From contig JAJYCH010000391.1 in assembly GCA_021778575.1 (NCBI GenBank), positions 1 to 5,374 on the forward strand: a DNA stretch of 5,374 nucleotides, written 5' to 3'. The DNA comes from Planctomycetota bacterium. GTDB taxonomy: Bacteria; Planctomycetota; Planctomycetia; Isosphaerales; Isosphaeraceae. Below, piece after piece: positions 1 through 5,374 of this stretch. Position 1 is the stretch's first letter. The number at the start of each line of letters is the position of its first letter. The translations under genes were made by a program, and so were the position numbers. The notes beneath the pieces are model-generated. The model searched no databases and had not been told where the DNA came from. It worked only from the letters and a program-made list of their open reading frames with translations.

Positions 1-342
1 ATTTCGATAGGTTCCAAGCTTTACCCGGGGAAGTCGCGTCGTTGCGATTCCAGAACCGAGCCGATTTAAAGCAGTTGCTTGTCCGGAAGCGGACCTACGG
101 GTCGAGTCGGTCGACAACGATGATCATGTCGTCCTGGACGGCCATCAGTAGGGCTGATCCCCTTCCTCGTCGTCATTGATCGAGGAAGGGGTCACCTTGG
201 TCCGGATCTCTCGTCGCTCGTCGTTGGTTGGCAGGACCAGCGATATTCCGATCAGGCAATCCCGATTGGTTGTCACTCCGCTAGGGTCCGCGAAATTGAC
301 GGTTGAACCCACGGCCCGCCCAGCAGACGCTGCAAGACAGCT
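1..342. other. Left flank, no recognisable gene
   Basis: I recognise no gene here. Three readings stay open and exclude one another in part. On the plus strand, frame 3 is open from the left edge to a TGA at 176-178 (58 codons), which could be the 3' end of a gene entering from outside. On the minus strand, the frame of the phosphoesterase gene stays open after its TAA (343-345) for 65 codons to a TGA at 145-147, with a possible GTG start at 312. That TGA overlaps an ATG (TGATG) opening a frame of only 16 codons. A plus-strand TTG-started frame at 176-367 is antisense to the second reading and runs into the phosphoesterase end. None has a good Shine-Dalgarno sequence or a motif I know. The stretch also has small hairpins at 81-94 and 101-115 and a larger one at 155-194. 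Confidence 0.4.
155..194. terminator. Strong hairpin, possible transcription end for the minus-strand gene
   Basis: The arms 159-169 (CCCCTTCCTCG) and 181-191 (CGAGGAAGGGG) are perfectly complementary over 11 bp around an 11-nt loop. With T158 bulged out, three more pairs form (155-157 with 192-194). The hairpin begins about 150 nt past the stop codon of the minus-strand phosphoesterase gene, so it could end or protect that transcript. It would also lie at the end of any plus-strand gene entering from the left. No T-tract follows on either strand, so it is not a canonical intrinsic terminator. The structure is seen directly; the function is inferred. Confidence 0.35.
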
Positions 343-2865
343 TTACTTGACGATCGACGTTCGATAAGCGATCGCACGGCGGACGGCGGGCGGGATCGGC
401 GCGTCTGGCCCCTTGATGGCTCTCCAGAGGATCTCGTTGAGCTCGAAATCGTCGATCCGGTCGTATTCGGAGAAGTCCATTGCGTTCGACCGGTCGGCTC
501 CGTAGGCGAGCTTGCCGTTGAGCGCTTCGAGGTCGATCCGGGCCGGTTCGCAGGCGTAGGGGGCCAGGTCGGCCTTGTCGGTGAAGCAGGCGAACATCGG
601 CGTGGCGGCGGCGTCGAACTGACTGAGCGGCGGGAGGCCGAGGATCAGTTCCATTGTCCGGATCATGCTCACGGTTTGATACTGGGTGCTGTCGAGGATG
701 TTCCGCCGGGTGTAAGGGCTGATTACCAGACCGACGGTCCGGTGAGCGTCGACGTGGTCGGGGCCGTTCTGGGCGTCGTCCTCGATGACGAAGATGGCGG
801 TCTCGGGCCAGGCCTTGCTGTGACTGACGGCGTCGACCAACCGGCCGAGGGCCAGGTCGTTGCTGGCCACGCAGGCGGCCGGCGTGGGGGAGCCGGTTCG
901 GGTCCCTTCGGTGTGGTCTTCGCCGAGGCTCATCACGGTGAAGGCGGGGAGGGTTCCTTCTTTCTCGAATCTGGCATATTCGGCGAGGAAGATGTCAACG
1001 TTCTCGGGGTCGCGTCGCTTCTTCTTGTCGGGCCGGGGGCCGCCGAAGTCGGGGTTATAGTGGCCGACGAGGCTGGGGACTCGTCCTTCCATCTTGAACG
1101 AGCCGTCGGGCTGGCTGACTCGCTTGCCAAGTTCACCGTAGCTTCGGTACGACAATCCCTTGCGGGCGCAGGCGTCCCAGAGGAAGCCGGAAGGGGCTTT
1201 GGCCAGATCGCCATCGTCGTCCATGTCGATTCCAGCCCGGGCCGAGTACGTCAAGGCCCAGTCCTTGGCGGTGTAATCGGTGTTGTAGGCCATCGTCGAC
1301 CAGGGGTGGCCGTCGACCGAGACGTGTCCGTTGCAGTAGAGGTTGTCGAGCAGGACGAATTCGTCGGCGAGCTTGTGGTGGTTTGGCGTCACGTCGCGCG
1401 GGAACATGGTCAAGCCGGGGTCGCCGTTACCTTTCGGCATGTCACCGAAGACCTGGTCATACGTCCGATTTTCCTTGATGACGTAGATCACGTGCTTGAT
1501 CGGTGACGGGTCACCAACTTTGGTCGGGATGGCGGTTTTCGTGGGATAAGGGGCCGCGGTCAATTGCTTGTCGGAGTACGGGCAGTTCTTGTAAACCGCC
1601 GAGGTATACTCGGCGAGGGTCTTCGGGTCGGGGACGGTGACGATCGCCAGCGCGCCCGACAAGGTCGTGCCGATATAAGGGAATGGCAGATTCCGGGTGC
1701 CGGGGGTCGGGCCATCGTTGGGTTTGAGTCCCAGCTTCCGGGCGGCGTCGCCGGCGGGGTTGGGGCTGGTCTTGTTCCCCTTGCCGATGCCGACCAGAAG
1801 TGTCTTGCTGTCGGGAGTGACGGCCAGGGCGGTCGGATACCAGCCGGTGGGGATGAACCCCTGGACCTGGCTATGGTCAGCGTCCTCGATCTCGATGACG
1901 GCCACGCAATTGTTGTCGGCGTTGGCGACGTAGAGCGTCTCGCCGTCGGGGCTGATGGCGACGGCGCTGGGGGTGCTGCCTTCGGGAGCCTTGGGAAAGA
2001 GGCTCGTCACGATGGTCTCGGTGACAACGCCTCGGATCGTGTCGATCACCGAGACGCAGTTACTCGACGCACAGGCGACGAAGATCCGGTCGTCGGTCGG
2101 ATGGACGGCGATCTGGTTGGGGTGCTCGCCGACGCCGATCGAGGCGACGACCCGAAGGTCATCGGGCGCGACCGCCAGAACGCTCCGCGTTGACCAGTCG
2201 CTGACGTAGAGCAGTTTGCCGTTCCGGGCGAGAACCACGTCATACGGTTTTTCGCCGACCTTGCTCGACCGATCCGGCTTCTGTCCGGTGGTGTCGATCG
2301 CGGTGAGGGTTCCGGCGTCGATGTCGAGCGAATAAAGCGTCTTTGAGGCTGGGTCGAAGGTGAGGCCGGTCTTGAACTTGTCGGGGTCGGGCCGAGGCGG
2401 TGCCGGCTTGTCCTTGGGGAGATCGGCGGGCAGGTCCGACGGCGTGGTCCGGGTCAGCTCGTGGCCCTTGAGGTCGAAGCTGTGAATCCGGTTGCCGCCG
2501 CCGCCTGACCACCAGACCTTGCCGGTCTCGCGGTCGAGAGCAAGGCCGAACCAGCTCTGGCGGACGGTTTCCTTGTCGACGACTTGCTTGCTGGCCAGAT
2601 CGACGACAATCAGTTCGTGAGCGTTATAGCCGCTGGAGGCGACCAGGGCATGCTTGCCGTCGGGCGTCAGCTTGACGTCGAGGACCATGTCGGTGGTCAG
2701 CACCTGGTCGCCGGCCGGCGTGAGGGTCCAGCCGTTGGGCAGCAGGAACCCGCGATCGGTCGGTCCGGCGTACTGGGGCTTCTCCTGGGCGTGGAGCGAC
2801 GGGGTCATTGTCGCCGCGAGCAGTAGCAACGCGGCGAGGCCGGGGATCGGCGGCAATCGGAGCAT
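343..2865 (-). CDS. Secreted YVTN beta-propeller / phosphoesterase (alkaline-phosphatase-like) fusion protein
   Basis: This 840-residue protein is exported by a clear signal peptide: basic start, hydrophobic core at about residues 7-19, likely cut after SLHA at 26. Residues about 60-410 carry YVTN-type propeller repeats, for example KLLYVSDW (217), DRIFVAC (259) and ETLYVAN (309). A proline-rich loop interrupts them at about 146-163. From residue 457 a phosphoesterase domain of the PF04185 type follows. It opens with HVIYVIKENRTYD, whose ENR resembles the family's first metal-site motif. Further conserved-looking acidic and histidine segments are VDGHPW (517), GEDH (648) and IEDD with a following VDAHR (694-709). 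Proteins of this architecture are usually annotated as bifunctional YVTN propeller/alkaline phosphatase family proteins; the substrate is unknown. I chose the ATG at 2865 because AAAGGAA lies 9 nt upstream and the signal peptide begins there. An ATG at 2937 would add 24 residues lacking export character. The gene ends in TAA and stands alone on its strand. Confidence 0.9.
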   Translation of the reverse strand: MLRLPPIPGLAALLLLAATMTPSLHAQEKPQYAGPTDRGFLLPNGWTLTPAGDQVLTTDMVLDVKLTPDGKHALVASSGYNAHELIVVDLASKQVVDKETVRQSWFGLALDRETGKVWWSGGGGNRIHSFDLKGHELTRTTPSDLPADLPKDKPAPPRPDPDKFKTGLTFDPASKTLYSLDIDAGTLTAIDTTGQKPDRSSKVGEKPYDVVLARNGKLLYVSDWSTRSVLAVAPDDLRVVASIGVGEHPNQIAVHPTDDRIFVACASSNCVSVIDTIRGVVTETIVTSLFPKAPEGSTPSAVAISPDGETLYVANADNNCVAVIEIEDADHSQVQGFIPTGWYPTALAVTPDSKTLLVGIGKGNKTSPNPAGDAARKLGLKPNDGPTPGTRNLPFPYIGTTLSGALAIVTVPDPKTLAEYTSAVYKNCPYSDKQLTAAPYPTKTAIPTKVGDPSPIKHVIYVIKENRTYDQVFGDMPKGNGDPGLTMFPRDVTPNHHKLADEFVLLDNLYCNGHVSVDGHPWSTMAYNTDYTAKDWALTYSARAGIDMDDDGDLAKAPSGFLWDACARKGLSYRSYGELGKRVSQPDGSFKMEGRVPSLVGHYNPDFGGPRPDKKKRRDPENVDIFLAEYARFEKEGTLPAFTVMSLGEDHTEGTRTGSPTPAACVASNDLALGRLVDAVSHSKAWPETAIFVIEDDAQNGPDHVDAHRTVGLVISPYTRRNILDSTQYQTVSMIRTMELILGLPPLSQFDAAATPMFACFTDKADLAPYACEPARIDLEALNGKLAYGADRSNAMDFSEYDRIDDFELNEILWRAIKGPDAPIPPAVRRAIAYRTSIVK

Positions 2866-2999
2866 GAGCAAGCGTTCCTTTGATGGATCGGAGGCGTGGA
2901 GGCCGCCCCCCAGAGGCGAACCCGGATGAGCTATCATGGTGAGCAGTCGGTAGGGGCATGTCCAATGAGTTTTTGATGAGCAAGCCGATCCGAGGCCCG
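2866..2999. promoter_or_regulatory. Divergent intergenic region
   Basis: This stretch separates the 5' ends of two divergent genes, so it must carry at least the promoter of the phosphoesterase gene and probably that of the Rpn-like gene. I see no convincing -35/-10 pair on either strand. The minus-strand Shine-Dalgarno sequence AAAGGAA is at 2875-2881. The 10-mer ATGAGCAAGC occurs twice (2864-2873 and 2976-2985), with a shorter ATGAGC at 2926. If the Rpn-like protein starts at 2958 instead of 3000, the true gap is 92 bp. Confidence 0.4.
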
Positions 3000-3953
3000 A
3001 TGAACGCTTACGACCAGTCTGCCCGGTTTGTCGTCAAGGGTGATCCAGCCGGTTTTGTGCGCTGGCTGGTTCCGGGCTTGCCGCCTGGCCTGGAATTTCA
3101 AGGCTGGCTCGACACCCGGACCCTCCCGTTTCCCGGTGAGGCCGACCGGACCTCCGACACCGTCGCCGAGTTGTTCGACCCGGTTGAGTCCCAGGTTCGC
3201 TGGGCGCTCGTGACCGAGTTCCAGGCCGAACCCGATACCGAGATCCTTGACCGGCTCCTCGAGTATCTCGCTCGACTCCGCCGCGAGCTTCGTCACGGTC
3301 CGCGGCGTCGTGAAAAGTATCGGGTCGCCGCCGGGTTGGTCCATCTGACCGGTCCGCGCGCTGGTGCGACGCTCAACATGACACTGCCCGGCGAGCCGGT
3401 CATCGGGCTCCACCTGACGATCGCCTCGCGGGCCTTGCGCGAGGAGGACGCCGGACCAACCCTGGCCGAGATCGCCGCCGGGCGAGCCACTCGCTGGCTT
3501 CTCCCCTGGGTTCCCTTGATGAAAAACGGTGGAAAGCCGACGATACAGGAGGAATGGACGCGGCTGGCCAACGCCGAGCCGAACCAACTCTGGCGGTCCA
3601 ATTATGCCGCCCTGGCCTTGATCTTCGCGGAACTGACCCGTCACCGAACCTCGTGGCGGAAAACACTGGAGGGATGGAACATGAAAGAGTCGCCCGTCAT
3701 CAACGAATGGAAGGCCGAGGGGAGAGCCGAGGGGAAGGCCGAGGGGAAAGCCGAAGGGAAAGCCGAAGGGAAAGCCGAAGGGAAGCGCGAGGATCTTCTT
3801 CAGCTTCTGATCGATCGCTTTTTGGAACCGCTTCCGGTCGACCTGGTGGCCGCCGTGTCAGCAGAGACGGACCTGGATAAGCTTTCGCGCGCGATCCGGT
3901 CGGTCTTGAAGTCCACCTCGCTCGGGGAATTTCGTGCTCTCGCGGGTCTTTAA
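3000..3953 (+). CDS. Rpn-like PD-(D/E)XK nuclease / DUF4351-like protein with AEGK-repeat linker
   Basis: The protein has 317 residues from the ATG at 3000. The N-terminal part resembles the PD-(D/E)XK core of the Rpn/YhgA (Transposase_31) and DUF4351-associated families. It has a candidate motif-II aspartate at D53 (TSDTVAEL), then a strand ending in EFQ (E73, Q75) as the E-x-Q form of the motif, then a helix EILDRLLEYLARL. Proteins with this core are predicted or shown DNA endonucleases tied to recombination and phage defence. Residues 238-261 are six KAEG/RAEG tetrapeptides, a linker typical of these families. The C-terminal 55 or so residues form a helical domain (LLIDRFLEPLP... DLDKLSRAI) resembling the DUF4351 tail. 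ATGs at 2958 (331 residues) and 2976 are alternatives. I prefer 3000 because MNAYDQ-like starts look family-typical and GAGG lies 4 nt upstream. At 2958 the only AG-rich run abuts the ATG. The 3' end overlaps the next gene by 20 bp. Nuclease activity is inferred. Confidence 0.75.
   Translation: MNAYDQSARFVVKGDPAGFVRWLVPGLPPGLEFQGWLDTRTLPFPGEADRTSDTVAELFDPVESQVRWALVTEFQAEPDTEILDRLLEYLARLRRELRHGPRRREKYRVAAGLVHLTGPRAGATLNMTLPGEPVIGLHLTIASRALREEDAGPTLAEIAAGRATRWLLPWVPLMKNGGKPTIQEEWTRLANAEPNQLWRSNYAALALIFAELTRHRTSWRKTLEGWNMKESPVINEWKAEGRAEGKAEGKAEGKAEGKAEGKREDLLQLLIDRFLEPLPVDLVAAVSAETDLDKLSRAIRSVLKSTSLGEFRALAGL
3668..3673 (+). promoter_or_regulatory. Internal Shine-Dalgarno sequence
   Basis: GGAGGG lies inside the Rpn-like gene, 7 nt before an ATG (3681) that is in frame with it. 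It is stronger and better spaced than any candidate site at the gene's own start. It supports internal initiation of a C-terminal protein. The same bases also encode Leu-Glu-Gly of the full-length protein, so chance occurrence is possible. Confidence 0.45.
3681..3953 (+). CDS. Putative internally initiated C-terminal Rpn-like protein (candidate intragenic antitoxin)
   Basis: The ATG at 3681 is codon 228 of the Rpn-like gene and would give a 90-residue protein ending at the same stop. It contains MKESPVINEW, the KAEG repeat linker and the C-terminal helical domain, and it lacks the whole nuclease core. GGAGGG at 3668-3673 gives it a good ribosome binding site. For E. coli rpn genes, an in-frame internal start producing a C-terminal small protein that blocks the toxic full-length nuclease has been reported. 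By analogy this product could bind the full-length protein through the shared C-terminal domain. The start and site are seen in the sequence; production and function are inference. The alternative is a chance site in a purine-rich coding stretch. Confidence 0.4.
   Translation: MKESPVINEWKAEGRAEGKAEGKAEGKAEGKAEGKREDLLQLLIDRFLEPLPVDLVAAVSAETDLDKLSRAIRSVLKSTSLGEFRALAGL
3711..3782 (+). repeat. Six 12-bp tandem repeats encoding KAEG/RAEG
   Basis: Units start at 3711, 3723, 3735, 3747, 3759 and 3771. The consensus is AARGCCGARGGG, and the second unit starts AGAG. The last three units are identical (AAAGCCGAAGGG). A degenerate seventh unit encoding KRED follows at 3783. Each unit adds four residues, so gain or loss of units keeps the frame. 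The identical trailing units suggest recent duplication by slippage. The encoded segment is strongly charged and probably a helical or flexible linker between the nuclease core and the C-terminal domain. Confidence 0.95.
3924..3928 (+). promoter_or_regulatory. Shine-Dalgarno sequence for the FG-GAP gene
   Basis: GGGGA lies 5 nt before the GTG at 3934 and inside the end of the Rpn-like gene. It supports that GTG as the start. No ATG exists in this frame between the upstream stop (3907-3909) and the conserved EIMGGG segment near 4111. Confidence 0.45.
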
Positions 3954-5374
3954 TCGGCTGAGAATTCTGGTGCTTTCGGGAGTGGTCGGCCTGCCCGGCG
4001 ATCGGCCGGTAGGTGATTCGCCGATCGTTTTTCGCGAGGTCGCTGCCGAGTCGGGCGTCTCGTTTCGGTACGAGAGCGGGTCGCGCGGCCGTCATGACCT
4101 ACCCGAGATCATGGGCGGCGGAGTCGCGCTGATCGACTTCGATGGCGATGGCGATCTCGACCTTTATCTCACCAACGGTGGGCCGATCGTGGCCGAACCC
4201 GGGCGGGTCGATCCGCCTTGTCGGCTCTACCGGAATGAGGGAGGTTGGCGGTTCAGCGACGTGACCGATCGCTCGGGCGCGCCAGGGCCGAGCTTCGCCA
4301 TGGGCGTGGCGGTGGGTGACTTCGACGGCGATGGTCGCGATGACCTGTTCGTCACCGGCTGGCGCGATCAGCGGCTCTATCGGAACGTCGGCGATGGGCG
4401 GTTCGAGGATGTCACCGCGAGGGCAGGTGTCATATCGAACCTCTGGAGTACCTCGGCGGCCTTCGCCGACCTTGATGGTGATGGCGACCTCGACCTCTAC
4501 GTTGCCTCCTATCTCGATTACGACCCGGCTCGGCCTCCGTTCTGCGCGGCTCCCGACGGCAAGCGCGACTACTGCGGTCCCGAGTCGTTTGCTGCTCAGC
4601 CCGACCGGCTTTACCGCAACAATGGCGACGGAACCTTCACCGACATCGCGAAGTCGGCCGGTGTCGACCGGCCTGGGTCGCGAGGGTTGGGGGTGCTCAT
4701 CGCCGACCTGGTGGGCGACCGTGGTCTCGATATCTTCGTGGCGAACGATGGCACCGCCTGCCACCTCTTCGAGAACCGCGGCGGTCTCCGGTTCGATGAG
4801 GTTGGCGCGGCCTCGGGCGTGGCGTTCGATGGTCGAGGCGACGCCCTGGCCGGCATGGGCGTTGATCTTGGCGACCTTGACGGCGATGGTCGGTCCGACC
4901 TGGTTGTGAGCAACTTTTTGGGTCGGTCGACCATCGCGTTTCGGTCGATGGGAGAGGGAAACTTCGCCGATACGTCGGAACGGCTCGGGATTTCCAGGGC
5001 GACTCGATCGGTCCTGGGCTTCGGTGTCGGGCTGGTGGATCTCGATCGGGATGGCTGGCTCGATCTCATCCAGGTGAATGGTCATGTGCTTGATCGAGAG
5101 CGGCTGGGGCAGCCGCTGGCGATGAAGCCGACCGTTCTCCGGAATCGAGACGGGAACTTCCGGGCCATCGGGAGGTCAGCCGGCCCATGGTTTGATCGAC
5201 CGATCGTCGGGCGAGGACTGGCGGTTGGCGACCTCGATAACGATGGTCGGGTCGATGCGGTCGTCAACGCTCTCGACGCTCCCGCGGCGCTGCTCCGGAA
5301 CATCACCGAAGGGGGAAATTCGTTGACTATCACGTTCGCCGGTCAGCCGATCGGCGCGACGATCCGGGCCACGG
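3934..5374 (+). CDS. CRTAC1-type FG-GAP/VCBS propeller protein with ASPIC/UnbV domain, 3' partial
   Basis: The frame is open from 3910 to the right edge; 480 residues are visible from the GTG at 3934. A short basic stretch and a hydrophobic segment (about residues 11-20) look like an export signal or N-terminal anchor, with no clear cleavage site. After the family-typical EIMGGGVALIDF come seven calcium-binding FG-GAP repeats of the DxDGxxD type, starting near residues 70, 131, 181, 260, 316, 371 and 435. That is the count for a full seven-bladed propeller. The fourth is degenerate, with Val260 and Gly261 where Asp and Asn or a similar residue are usual. Cys204 and Cys214 (in DYCGPESF) followed by DRLYRNNGDGTF match the CRTAC1 pattern and may form a disulfide. 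The last residues (SLTITFAGQPIGATIRAT) are the start of an ASPIC/UnbV domain. The role is probably extracellular binding or adhesion; no enzyme motif is visible. The gene overlaps the Rpn-like gene by 20 bp, so translation may be coupled. A GTG at 3970 is a later alternative start. Confidence 0.85.
   Translation, partial: MLSRVFNRLRILVLSGVVGLPGDRPVGDSPIVFREVAAESGVSFRYESGSRGRHDLPEIMGGGVALIDFDGDGDLDLYLTNGGPIVAEPGRVDPPCRLYRNEGGWRFSDVTDRSGAPGPSFAMGVAVGDFDGDGRDDLFVTGWRDQRLYRNVGDGRFEDVTARAGVISNLWSTSAAFADLDGDGDLDLYVASYLDYDPARPPFCAAPDGKRDYCGPESFAAQPDRLYRNNGDGTFTDIAKSAGVDRPGSRGLGVLIADLVGDRGLDIFVANDGTACHLFENRGGLRFDEVGAASGVAFDGRGDALAGMGVDLGDLDGDGRSDLVVSNFLGRSTIAFRSMGEGNFADTSERLGISRATRSVLGFGVGLVDLDRDGWLDLIQVNGHVLDRERLGQPLAMKPTVLRNRDGNFRAIGRSAGPWFDRPIVGRGLAVGDLDNDGRVDAVVNALDAPAALLRNITEGGNSLTITFAGQPIGATIRAT

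Noticed and set aside
676..1506. Plus-strand open frame of 276 codons
   Set aside because: It is antisense to the phosphoesterase domain, whose minus-strand frame has clear family motifs. The Val/Gly/Asp-rich composition is typical of a shadow frame in high-GC DNA.
1564..2193. Plus-strand open frame of 209 codons
   Set aside because: It is antisense to the YVTN propeller repeats, with no motif and a composition expected of a shadow frame.
2926..2937. TATCAT at 2932 as a -10 box for the Rpn-like gene
   Set aside because: No acceptable -35 hexamer lies 16-18 bp upstream on the plus strand. A minus-strand TTGGAC candidate likewise lacks a properly spaced -10.
3547..3556. AGGAGG followed by ATG inside the Rpn-like gene as a second internal start
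   Set aside because: Only one base separates AGGAGG from the ATG, which is too close for normal initiation, and the ATG is out of frame. The AGGAGG encodes part of Gln-Glu-Glu.
2934..3644. Minus-strand open frame of 236 codons
   Set aside because: It is antisense to the Rpn-like gene, whose plus frame has the D...EFQ core and the KAEG linker.
3711..3794. CRISPR-like or intergenic repeat array
   Set aside because: The repeats are contiguous 12-bp units without spacers and are translated in frame as KAEG.
4099..5085. Long minus-strand open frame of 328 codons
   Set aside because: It is antisense to the FG-GAP gene. Its repetitive Ile/Ala/Val-rich segments are the reverse reading of the DGDG repeats, whereas the plus frame shows seven well-formed calcium-binding repeats and CRTAC1 motifs.

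Overview
The window looks like chromosome from a high-GC planctomycete, most likely of the Isosphaeraceae/Gemmatales type. This rests on the gene types: a secreted YVTN-propeller/phosphoesterase fusion, a PD-(D/E)XK Rpn/DUF4351-like protein with an AEGK-repeat linker, and a CRTAC1-type FG-GAP/ASPIC-UnbV protein. All three are abundant in that group. The taxonomic call is an inference from gene content and base composition, not from a marker gene.

Layout. Bases 1-342 hold no gene I can recognise, but they contain a perfect 11-bp inverted repeat with a bulged extension (155-194) and two small hairpins. On the minus strand, 2865 to 343 encodes an exported two-domain protein of 840 residues: a signal peptide, a beta-propeller of YVTN-like repeats, then a PF04185-like phosphoesterase domain. 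A divergent intergenic stretch of about 130 bp separates it from two plus-strand genes. The first (3000-3953) is the Rpn-like PD-(D/E)XK protein. The second starts at a GTG at 3934, overlaps the end of the first by 20 bp in another frame, and runs off the right edge. It is a seven-bladed FG-GAP/VCBS propeller protein reaching the start of its ASPIC/UnbV domain. Its long antisense frame (4099-5085, minus) is a shadow.

The most interesting spot is inside the Rpn-like gene. An in-frame ATG at 3681 sits 7 nt after a strong Shine-Dalgarno sequence (GGAGGG, 3668-3673). It would yield a separate 90-residue C-terminal protein containing the repeat linker and the C-terminal helical domain but no nuclease core. 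This matches the arrangement reported for enterobacterial rpn genes, where an internally translated C-terminal protein is the antitoxin of the full-length nuclease. Directly after this start lie six 12-bp tandem repeats, the last three identical, so the linker length could vary by slippage without a frameshift.

The genes show no clear common pathway. The propeller/phosphoesterase and the FG-GAP protein look like envelope or extracellular proteins. The Rpn-like gene between them looks like an independent recombination or defence module whose stop region is translationally overlapped with the FG-GAP gene.
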